Assembly: GCA_037444075.1 (NCBI GenBank)
Contig: JBBIND010000037.1
Span: forward strand, 1 to 39,433
DNA length: 39,433 bases
Direction: 5' to 3'
Origin: JBBIND01 sp037444075
GTDB taxonomy: Bacteria > Acidobacteriota > Terriglobia > Bryobacterales > Bryobacteraceae
A model generated the notes under the pieces. The model ran no database searches. It saw nothing but the letters and a program-made list of their open reading frames with translations, and was not told the origin of the DNA. Each line of letters starts with the position of its first letter. Position 1 is the stretch's first letter. Made by a program: the position numbers and the translations under genes. Below, piece after piece: positions 30,870 to 39,433 of this stretch.

Positions 30870-32306
30870 ATGCAGCGACGTACTTTCCTCGCCGCACCAT
30901 TCTTCCTCGGCCGCGTTCTTGCGGCCAGGCCAGTGGTGGTTCGCAGTGTTGCGGAATTGCACTCGGCCGTAGCGGCCGCCAAACCCGGCGACACGATCTT
31001 CATGGAAGACGGCGTCTGGGTGGACGCGGACATACGCTTTGAAGGCGAGGGTGAGTGGGGCCGGCCCATCACGCTTCGCGCCACGACGCCCGGCAAGGTC
31101 ATCCTTTCAGGCAATTCACGAGTCCGCATGGCGGGGAAGTTCCTGGTGGCCGACGGACTGTACTTCCGGGATGGATTTTACCTGGGTGACGTCGTCAGTT
31201 TTCGCACGTCGACCACGCGGCTGGCCAGCTATTGCCGGCTGACGCGATGCGCGATTGTAGACTACAACGTGCCCGATCCGACGCGCGACACGAAGTGGAT
31301 TTCGATTTACGGCTACCGCAACCGCGTCGACCGCTGCTATGCCGCCGGCAAGACCAACGTAGGGACAACCCTGGTGGTCTGGCTGCCTGCCGGGGGACCG
31401 CCGAATCACCATTGGATTGAGCGCAACCATTTCGGCTTCCGCCCGCCTTTGACTGTGAACGGAGGAGAAACGATCCGCGTGGGGGACAGCGCCACTTCGA
31501 TGCAGAGTTCCATGACGGTGGTAGAGAACAACTACTTCGAGTCCTGCAACGGCGAAGCGGAGATCGTCTCCAACAAGTCCTGCGAGAACATCTACCGGTA
31601 CAACACGTTTGAAAACTGCGAGGGCGCTTTGACGCTGCGCCACGGCAACCGCTGCCTGGTGGATTCCAATTTCTTCATCGGCAACGGGAAGCCCCGCACG
31701 GGCGGGGTCCGCATTATCGGCGAGGACCACCGTGTGATCAACAATTACTTCGAAGGACTCACCGGCACGAGTTCACGGGCAGCCATCTCGCTCGTGAATG
31801 GCATCGTGGATTCCCCCTTGAGCGGCTACTTCCAGGTCAAGCGGGCGATGATCGCTTTCAACATGACCATCGCCTGCGCGCAACCGTTTGTTTCCGGTCT
31901 GGGCGCGGGGACGTCGGCTCAGATTCTGCCTCCGGAGGATTGTGCCGTGGCCGGCAACCTGCTCAGCGGGAACCGGACACCGCTCGTGCAAATCCTCGAA
32001 CCCAGGTCTGGCCTGCACTGGGCCGCCAACGTGTTTGACGGCGCTGCCGCCGGACTGCCGGACGTGTCAGTGGTGGATGCGGCGCTCGAGCGTTACGAAG
32101 ACGAGTACTGGATGCCCGGACCGGAAAGCCCGGCGCTCGAACGGGCTCCACTTGCGTTAGCCGACGTGGCTGAGGATATCCTCGGCCGTCCGCGTCAGGA
32201 TCCCACCGACATCGGCTGCTACCAGCGTTCCGAACAGCCTGCCCGCCGCAGCCGGTTGAGGGCCAAGCATGTGGGTCCGGACTGGCTGGCGAGAAGCACG
32301 GCTTGA
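30870..32306 (+). CDS. Polysaccharide lyase family 6 (alginate lyase / chondroitinase B type)
   Basis: Secreted beta-helix lyase of 478 residues that cleaves uronate-containing glycans by elimination. It has a Tat- or Sec-like N-terminus MQRRTFLAAPFFLG. Coils of the helix show repeated short strands with Asn, such as NNYFESC, YNTFENC, SNFFIG, NNYFEG. Conserved catalytic marks are NGGETIRVG (197-205), Lys226 in SNKSC and Arg247 in LRHGN, spaced 21 apart like Lys250 and Arg271 of chondroitinase B. Substrate (alginate or dermatan/chondroitin) cannot be chosen from this alone. GAGG precedes the ATG at 30870. The convergent sulfatase is consistent with a sulfated glycan. Confidence 0.87.
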   Translation: MQRRTFLAAPFFLGRVLAARPVVVRSVAELHSAVAAAKPGDTIFMEDGVWVDADIRFEGEGEWGRPITLRATTPGKVILSGNSRVRMAGKFLVADGLYFRDGFYLGDVVSFRTSTTRLASYCRLTRCAIVDYNVPDPTRDTKWISIYGYRNRVDRCYAAGKTNVGTTLVVWLPAGGPPNHHWIERNHFGFRPPLTVNGGETIRVGDSATSMQSSMTVVENNYFESCNGEAEIVSNKSCENIYRYNTFENCEGALTLRHGNRCLVDSNFFIGNGKPRTGGVRIIGEDHRVINNYFEGLTGTSSRAAISLVNGIVDSPLSGYFQVKRAMIAFNMTIACAQPFVSGLGAGTSAQILPPEDCAVAGNLLSGNRTPLVQILEPRSGLHWAANVFDGAAAGLPDVSVVDAALERYEDEYWMPGPESPALERAPLALADVAEDILGRPRQDPTDIGCYQRSEQPARRSRLRAKHVGPDWLARSTA

Positions 32307-32377
32307 AACTGCCTGGCGCCGGACCGCGCGGCTCTCAGGTTTGCCGGTCAGGGCAATGGCCCAGGCGAAAGGGCGGC

Positions 32378-34216
<1,839 letters not shown>

Positions 34217-34367
34217 CGCCTCCCGATCCCGATAAATGCGGTATACGACTTCGCCGAGGCGGGCGCCGCAGTCCTGTTTCGCAGGTTCTTGCGGCTCCGC
34301 CAGCGGCCAGTGTCTCAGAAACCGGAGGGCGTGCTCAACCCAGCGCGGCGTGCGGACGGGCGCGCTG
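34217..34367. other. Intergenic stretch between sulfatase and pyruvate carboxylase
   Basis: The minus strand is open in the sulfatase frame back to near the pyc stop, giving a protein-like stretch ALRFLRHWPLAEPQEPAKQ but no start codon or ribosome site. No terminator visible. Confidence 0.4.
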
Positions 34368-37300
34368 CTACTCCACTACCATCAGCAGGTCTTTCGGTTC
34401 CACGTGGTCGCCTACTTGGACCAGTTTCTTGGCGATTTTCCCCGAGACCGGCGCGTAGACAGTGGTCTGCATCTTCATGGCTTCCATGACGAGCAGTTTG
34501 TCTCCCTTGGCGACGGGTTGGTTCAGTTCCACCGCGATGCTGGTGACAAGACCGGGAATGGGGGCGCCGACGTGATTGGGCACGTCCGGGTCAACTTTTT
34601 GCCGGCTGATGCTCTTGACCTCGAGCACTTTGTCTCGAACGGTCACCTCTCGCGGTTGCCCGTTCAGCTCGAAGAACACCGTCCGGGTGCCGTCCTCGTG
34701 CGGCTCCCCGATGGTGAGGAACTTCACCACCAGCGTTTTGCCGGGCTCCAGGTCCACCGTGATCTCTTCGCCCTTCTGCATGCCGAAGAAGAACTGCGGC
34801 GTCGGCAGCACATCGAGATCGCCGTACGCCTGGCGCGCGCGGGCAAACTTCAGGAACACTTCCGGGTACATGAGGTAGCTGAGCAGGTCCGTTTGCGACG
34901 GCTTGTGGCCCAACTTCTTCTCCAGTTGCGCGGAGGTTTGCTTCAGGTCGACCGGCTTCAGGTTCGCTCCCGGGCGTCCCCGCTTGGGCTTGCCGCCGCG
35001 CAGCACCACGGATTGGATCTTCTTCGGCCAGCCGCCCAGCGGAACGCCGAGCGAGCCGCTGAACATGTCCACGACCGAGGCGGGAATGTTGATGCTGTGA
35101 TCGGGTCCGAGGTTTTCGAACTCATGGACCGTCATGCCGTGGCTCACCAGGAACAGCGCCATGTCGCCCACTACTTTGCTCGACGGCGTCACTTTGACGA
35201 TGTCGCCGAACGCGTGGTTCACGTCGGCATACATGCGGGCCACTTCCGGCCAGCGCTCACGCAGCCCCATGGCCGCAGCCTGCGCCTTCAGGTTGGTGTA
35301 CTGCCCGCCGGGCATCTCGTGCAGATACACTTCGGCCGTGCCGGACTTGGGGGCTTCATCGAAAGGCGTGTACCAGGTCCGCACGACTTCCCAATAGTCG
35401 GCGCAGCGGTCGAGCGCCTGCCGGTCCAGTCCGGTGGCGCGGGTGGTATGGTCCAACGCCGCGGTGATGGAGTTCAGATTCGGCTGGCTGGTAGTGCCGC
35501 TCATGGAGGATATCGCGGCGTCGGCCACGTCGACGCCAGCGTCGGCCGCTTTCAGAACGGAGGAGGCGCTGATCCCGCTGGTGTCGTGCGTATGGAAATG
35601 GACCGGCATGCCGACCTCTTCACGCAGCGCCTTCACCAGTTTATGGGCGGCGTAAGGTTTGCACAGGCCCGCCATATCTTTGATGGCGAGAACGTGCGCG
35701 CCCATCTGCTCGAGTTCCTTCGCCATGCGGACGTAGTATTCGAGCGGGTACTTGTCGCGGCGCGGGTCCAGAATATCGCCGGTGTAGCAGATGGCCGCTT
35801 CGCACACTTTGCCCGTTTTCCCGACCGTCTCCATGGCGACGCGCATGTTGGGCAGCCAATTGAGCGAGTCGAAGATGCGGAAGATGTCGATGCCTTGCGC
35901 CGCGGATTCGCGGACGAACTCGCGGACCACGTTGTCCGGGTAAGCCGTGTAGCCAACCGCGTTGGAGGCGCGCAGCAGCATCTGGAAACAGATATTGGGC
36001 ACCGCCTCCCGGAGCTTGCGCAGCCGCCCCCAGGGGTCCTCGAGCAGGAAGCGCATGGACACGTCAAACGTCGCGCCGCCCCACATTTCCAGGCTGTACA
36101 AACCCGGCAGGTGACGGGACACATAGCGCGCAACGCGCAGCATGTCGTGAGTCCGCACGCGCGTGGCCATGAGCGACTGGTGGGCGTCCCGGAAAGTGGT
36201 GTCAGTGAGCAATAATCGCTTCTGCTCGCGCGTCCATTGGGCGAAGCCCGCGGCGCCGAGCTTCTCCAGCAACTGCCGCGTCCCTTCCTGTGGGGTTTCG
36301 CCGCCTGTGGGAGGCACGGGCGCCGTCCGTATGGATTCCGGGCGCGGTTTGCCGGCGACTTCCGGGTTGCCGTTGACGCACACTTCGGCAATGTAAGTAA
36401 GCAGGCGCGTCGCGCGGTCACGCCGCGCGGTGAAGCGGAACAGCCCCGGCGTTTCATCGATGAACGACGTCGTCGCCTTGCCTGCCTGAAAGACGGGATG
36501 GTTGATCACGTTTTCTAGGAAGGGGATGTTGGTCACGACGCCGCGCACGCGGAACTCGCGCAGGGCGCGGTCCATGCGCTGGCAGGCATGCAGGAACTCG
36601 CGCCCCCAGGCGGTGGTCTTCACCAGCAGCGAATCATAGTAGGGCGTGATGACCGCGCCCGTATAGGCGGTGGCACCGTCCAGGCGGATGCCGAATCCAG
36701 CCGGAGAACGGTAAGTGTGGATGCGCCCGTAGTCCGGAGTGAAGTTCTTGGCCGGGTCTTCGGTGGTGATGCGGCATTGAATGGCGTAGCCGTTCAGAGG
36801 AATCTGCTCCTGCGCCGGGACGAGCATTTCGGGGCCGTGCAGATCCAGGTTCTGAGCTATCTGAATCTGACAGCGGACGATGTCAATGCCGGTCACCATT
36901 TCGGTGACGGTGTGCTCCACCTGCACGCGGGGGTTCACTTCGATGAAATACCACTCGCCGCTTTCGGCATCCACCAGAAACTCCACCGTGCCGGCGTTGT
37001 AGTAGCCGGCGGCGCGCGCGAGCTTGACGGCGGCTTCCGCGAGGTCTTTCCGGATGCGGTCATCGAGCCCCACGGCGGGCGCGATTTCAATCAGCTTCTG
37101 GTGACGGCGCTGAACGGAACACTCCCGCTCGTGCAGGTGCAAGATGTTGCCGTGCCGGTCACCGAGGATCTGCACTTCGACGTGCCGCGCGCGGCGCACC
37201 AGCCGTTCGATGAACACCGCGTCATTGCCGAATGCGGCGCCAGCCTCGCGTTGCGCCTCTTCCAGCCGGCCCGCGAGTTCCCCGGCATCAGTGACCACGC

Positions 37301-37805
37301 GCATGCCGCGTCCGCCACCGCCGAAAGCTGCCTTGATGATCAGCGGAAAGCCGATCTCCTTGGCTGCCTTGAGCGCCGCATCTTTGCGGCTCACCGGCCG
37401 CTCCGTGCCGGGCACAACCGGGATGCCCACCTTCTGAGCCAGCCGCCGTGCGGCGGTTTTGTCGCCCAACAGGTCCAGCAATTCAGCGCTCGGGCCTACG
37501 AATGTGATTCCCGCGCGTTCGCAGGCTCGGGCCAATTCGGGGTTTTCGGAAAGAAAGCCGTACCCGGGGTGGATGGCATCCACTTCCTTTTCACGGGCCA
37601 AATCCACGATGCCTTCAATGTCCAGGTAGGCTTGCACGGGGCCTTTCCCTGCGCCTGCCAGGTAAGCCTCGTCGGCCTTGAACCGGTGGAGCCCCAGCCG
37701 GTCCTCCTGCGAATAGATGGCTACTGTGCGGAGCCCGATTTCATTGGCTGCCCTGAGGATACGGATAGCGATTTCGCCGCGGTTAAGCGCCAGCAGTTTT
37801 TTCAT
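34368..37805 (-). CDS. pyc: Pyruvate carboxylase
   Basis: Single-chain pyruvate carboxylase of 1145 residues, the usual length, making oxaloacetate from pyruvate, ATP and bicarbonate. Domains in order: biotin carboxylase (~1-450, with NRGEIAIRI, GGGGRGMR and the ATP-grasp EVNPRVQVEHTVTE), carboxyltransferase (~530-800, LLTDTTFRDAHQSLMATR), the PYC/OADA tetramerisation domain (~830-1000), and the biotinyl domain with Lys1111 in EAMKMQ. It ends with VVE. The ATG at 37805 is divergent from the DUF4097 gene; the 93-base gap contains overlapping palindromes. This anaplerotic enzyme would support growth on sugars released by the hydrolases in this window. Confidence 0.97.
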   Translation of the reverse strand: MKKLLALNRGEIAIRILRAANEIGLRTVAIYSQEDRLGLHRFKADEAYLAGAGKGPVQAYLDIEGIVDLAREKEVDAIHPGYGFLSENPELARACERAGITFVGPSAELLDLLGDKTAARRLAQKVGIPVVPGTERPVSRKDAALKAAKEIGFPLIIKAAFGGGGRGMRVVTDAGELAGRLEEAQREAGAAFGNDAVFIERLVRRARHVEVQILGDRHGNILHLHERECSVQRRHQKLIEIAPAVGLDDRIRKDLAEAAVKLARAAGYYNAGTVEFLVDAESGEWYFIEVNPRVQVEHTVTEMVTGIDIVRCQIQIAQNLDLHGPEMLVPAQEQIPLNGYAIQCRITTEDPAKNFTPDYGRIHTYRSPAGFGIRLDGATAYTGAVITPYYDSLLVKTTAWGREFLHACQRMDRALREFRVRGVVTNIPFLENVINHPVFQAGKATTSFIDETPGLFRFTARRDRATRLLTYIAEVCVNGNPEVAGKPRPESIRTAPVPPTGGETPQEGTRQLLEKLGAAGFAQWTREQKRLLLTDTTFRDAHQSLMATRVRTHDMLRVARYVSRHLPGLYSLEMWGGATFDVSMRFLLEDPWGRLRKLREAVPNICFQMLLRASNAVGYTAYPDNVVREFVRESAAQGIDIFRIFDSLNWLPNMRVAMETVGKTGKVCEAAICYTGDILDPRRDKYPLEYYVRMAKELEQMGAHVLAIKDMAGLCKPYAAHKLVKALREEVGMPVHFHTHDTSGISASSVLKAADAGVDVADAAISSMSGTTSQPNLNSITAALDHTTRATGLDRQALDRCADYWEVVRTWYTPFDEAPKSGTAEVYLHEMPGGQYTNLKAQAAAMGLRERWPEVARMYADVNHAFGDIVKVTPSSKVVGDMALFLVSHGMTVHEFENLGPDHSINIPASVVDMFSGSLGVPLGGWPKKIQSVVLRGGKPKRGRPGANLKPVDLKQTSAQLEKKLGHKPSQTDLLSYLMYPEVFLKFARARQAYGDLDVLPTPQFFFGMQKGEEITVDLEPGKTLVVKFLTIGEPHEDGTRTVFFELNGQPREVTVRDKVLEVKSISRQKVDPDVPNHVGAPIPGLVTSIAVELNQPVAKGDKLLVMEAMKMQTTVYAPVSGKIAKKLVQVGDHVEPKDLLMVVE

Positions 37806-37827
37806 TTGTATGGCGAGCCCCTTGAGG

Positions 37828-37845
37828 GTTAGCTAACAGGTTAGC
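37828..37845. promoter_or_regulatory. Overlapping palindromes between pyc and DUF4097 gene
   Basis: GTTAGCTAAC (37828-37837) is a perfect palindrome, and GCTAAC-AG-GTTAGC (37832-37845) a second one sharing its half-site. The shared position between divergent genes fits an operator. A TATAAA at 37871-37876 could be the -10 of the plus-strand gene. Regulator unknown. Confidence 0.4.
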
Positions 37846-37898
37846 ATGGAACAAAAAAGCGGCTTCGGGCGTATAAAGTCGGAGGAAGGAGAATAAGC

Positions 37899-38825
37899 AT
37901 GCGTGCAGCTTGGCTGGTTGGTTTTTCAGTGTTGTTGATGAGCGGCTGCGAAGTCGGTGACTTCGGCGACATCCGCCGCTACCAGGCGGATTTCGAGGAA
38001 ACTCACGCGCTGAAGCCGGGAGCCCGACTTGAACTGGAGAATTTCAACGGTCCGGTGGAGATCACCGGCTCGGACGCAGAGGAGATCGTAGTTCGTGGAA
38101 CCAAGTACGCGGCTTCGCGTGAACTGCTGGATGTTGTGCGGGTTGAGGTGAACGTCACTCCGGATTCCGCGCGCATCCGGACGTCCGTTCCGCGGCATGA
38201 TCAGCGCCGGTGCGGCGTCAGCTACATCCTTACCGTCCCCAGGCGCGTCGTGCTGGACCGCATTACGACGTCCAATGGCGGCATCCGCGTGGACGGGACC
38301 GAAGGCGCCGCGCGTCTCAAGTCGTCGAATGGACGCGTCCGCGTGGACAGGCTGAAAGGCGATCTTCAGGCGGAGACCTCCAACGGTTCCATCACGGTGG
38401 CTGACAGCGAAGGCGCCGCCGAGTTGCGCACGTCGAACGGGCGCATCTCCGCCGAGCGCGTCAAAGGCCGGCTCGACGCCCGCAGTTCCAACGGCAGCAT
38501 CGAAGCCCGCCTCAGTGAGCCATTGGCATCGGAGCAGATCCGGCTGGTCAGCAGCAACGGCAGCATCACCGTCGAACTCGATCAACTGAACAACAACGAG
38601 GTCTACGCTGAGACCAGCAACGCCTCCGTCACTCTGCGGTTGCCGCCCAACGCGGAAGCGCGCCTGCGCGCAAGCACGTCAAACGGTTCGATCTCCTGCG
38701 ATTTCCCGGTGGACACGGGTGGCCGGGCCGGCAACAAGAACTATCTCGAAGGCGTTATCGGCAAGGGCGGTCCATTGCTCGACCTGCGGTCCTCGAACGG
38801 CGCCATCAGGGTTGCCAAGCGGTAG
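37899..38825 (+). CDS. DUF4097-type adhesin-like lipoprotein
   Basis: Lipoprotein of 308 residues with a lipobox Cys at residue 17 (VLLMSGCEVG). The body is a right-handed beta-helix of repeated SNG motifs (TSNGGIRVDG, SSNGRVRVDR, TSNGSITVAD, TSNGRISAER, SSNGSIEARL, SSNGSITVEL and more), about 20 residues per turn, the hallmark of DUF4097. Function is unknown; the family is common in cell-envelope stress operons. The ATG at 37899 is preceded by GGAGGAAGGAGA, a very strong ribosome site. Divergent from pyruvate carboxylase. Confidence 0.85.
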   Translation: MRAAWLVGFSVLLMSGCEVGDFGDIRRYQADFEETHALKPGARLELENFNGPVEITGSDAEEIVVRGTKYAASRELLDVVRVEVNVTPDSARIRTSVPRHDQRRCGVSYILTVPRRVVLDRITTSNGGIRVDGTEGAARLKSSNGRVRVDRLKGDLQAETSNGSITVADSEGAAELRTSNGRISAERVKGRLDARSSNGSIEARLSEPLASEQIRLVSSNGSITVELDQLNNNEVYAETSNASVTLRLPPNAEARLRASTSNGSISCDFPVDTGGRAGNKNYLEGVIGKGGPLLDLRSSNGAIRVAKR

Positions 38826-38840
38826 ACCGTTCGGCGGAAC

Positions 38841-38868
38841 TTGAACCGGATCCACGCGCTGGTACAAT
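38841..38868 (+). promoter_or_regulatory. Candidate sigma-70 promoter for dehydrogenase gene
   Basis: TTGAAC (38841-38846), 16 bases, TACAAT (38863-38868). The transcript would start near 38876 and includes AAGGAGG at 38883-38889 before the ATG at 38901. Confidence 0.65.
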
Positions 38869-38900
38869 CAGCATTCGTTCTCAAGGAGGATCTTGCTGCC

Positions 38901-39433
38901 ATGAGTGGGAGGAATATCGGCTTCATTGGCTTGGGCATCATGGGCAAGCCCATGGCCACGAACCTGGTCCGCGCCGGTCACCGGCTGGTAGTCAACGACG
39001 TGCGTCCTGAGCCGGTTGAGGAATTGGTGGCGCTCGGCGCTACAGCGGCTTCATCGCCCGCCGAAGTGGCGAAGCAATCGGACCTGGTCATCACCATGCT
39101 CCCGAACTCGCCCGAGGTCCGGAGTGTCATGCTTGGACCGGACGGAGTGCTGGAAGGAGCCGCCGCAGGACTGATTGCCGTGGACATGAGCTCCATCGCC
39201 CCTCTGGCGGTCAAGGAAATCGCCGCGGAGGCCGAGGCCAAGGGTGTCCGCATGCTCGATGCGCCGGTGAGCGGCGGCGAACCAAAGGCCAAGGACGGCA
39301 CGCTATCCATCATGGTGGGCGGCGACAAGGCAGTCTTCGACTCCGTCGTGGATGTTCTGAAAGTCATGGGATCTTCCGTGGTGTGGACCGGCGAAATCGG
39401 CAGCGGGGACATGACCAAGCTCGCCAACCAGAT
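38901..39433 (+). CDS. Beta-hydroxyacid dehydrogenase family protein, 2-hydroxy-3-oxopropionate reductase-like (3' partial)
   Basis: NAD(P)-dependent dehydrogenase, first 177 residues only; the window ends inside the gene. The Rossmann motif GFIGLGIMGKPMATNL (~7-22) is followed by VSGGEPKAKDGTLSIMVGG (~123-141, with the substrate-binding Ser-Gly-Gly) and the catalytic Lys in GSGDMTKLANQ (~174). These fit tartronate semialdehyde reductase (GarR) and 3-hydroxyisobutyrate dehydrogenase; the first is slightly favoured. It would feed glycerate into central metabolism from sugar-acid breakdown. AAGGAGG lies 12 bases before the ATG. Confidence 0.88.
   Translation, partial: MSGRNIGFIGLGIMGKPMATNLVRAGHRLVVNDVRPEPVEELVALGATAASSPAEVAKQSDLVITMLPNSPEVRSVMLGPDGVLEGAAAGLIAVDMSSIAPLAVKEIAAEAEAKGVRMLDAPVSGGEPKAKDGTLSIMVGGDKAVFDSVVDVLKVMGSSVVWTGEIGSGDMTKLANQ

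Noticed and set aside
34236..36215. Plus-strand open frame of 659 codons, with a second one at 36588-37832
   Set aside because: Both are antisense to pyruvate carboxylase, which shows all expected domains. The translations are His/Arg/Val-rich with no motif.
37828..37845. GTTAGC boxes near pyc as a further attC site
   Set aside because: GTTAGCT does not fit GTTRRRY, and there are no paired arms of attC length; treated as a possible operator instead.

Overview
The window looks like a metagenome-derived or draft contig (two runs of N, 257-325 and 4994-5003) from a GC-rich, Gram-negative acidobacterium, probably of the Solibacter/Bryobacter type. This is an inference from gene content: a very large Oar-like outer-membrane protein with an N-terminal carboxypeptidase-regulatory domain, Tat-exported metallophosphoesterase and sulfatase, a DUF1080 glycoside hydrolase beside a GH4 enzyme, a PL6 polysaccharide lyase, a FucP-type sugar permease, hopanoid genes hpnJ/hpnI and c-type cytochromes.

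Layout. 1-2635: ABC exporter ATPase (5' partial), permease and a lipoprotein in one operon. 2637-4690: ferredoxin, DUF2061 membrane protein, PfkB-family sugar kinase and a strong intrinsic terminator. 4697-8981: accessory island, with an AAA ATPase remnant, a deleted integron-integrase gene, an attI-like site and five gene cassettes, each closed by an attC site. Cassette contents: 1, hicB-hicA; 2, unknown protein; 3, antitoxin plus RelE/ParE toxin; 4, broken hicA plus hicB; 5, putative HhH-GPD DNA glycosylase. 9061-9442: small unknown gene that appears frameshifted. 9628-20329: gamma-glutamyltranspeptidase, aldo/keto reductase, FucP-like permease, esterase and Oar-like receptor (the last two as an operon), and a periplasmic protein. 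20450-23835: hpnJ, two half-size EamA/SMR transporters and hpnI. 23899-27112: secreted unknown protein, DUF1080 protein and GH4 glycosidase. 27191-27379: transposase scrap. 27495-30724: Fur/PerR regulator, di-heme peroxidase, metallophosphoesterase and c-type cytochrome. 30870-34216: PL6 lyase convergent with a sulfatase. 34368-39433: pyruvate carboxylase divergent from a DUF4097 lipoprotein, then a 3' partial beta-hydroxyacid dehydrogenase.

The most striking element is the integron. The integrase remnant reads in the same direction as the cassettes, with its 3' end towards attI, the reverse of class 1 integrons. It has lost about 160 central residues, yet the cassettes and their attC sites are largely well formed. 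Three of the five cassettes carry toxin-antitoxin genes. A second theme is that several genes without a Shine-Dalgarno sequence have a -10-like hexamer 5-8 nt before the start codon, which suggests leaderless transcripts. A third is the pair of small transporters inside the hopanoid head-group operon, a candidate composite-hopanoid flippase.
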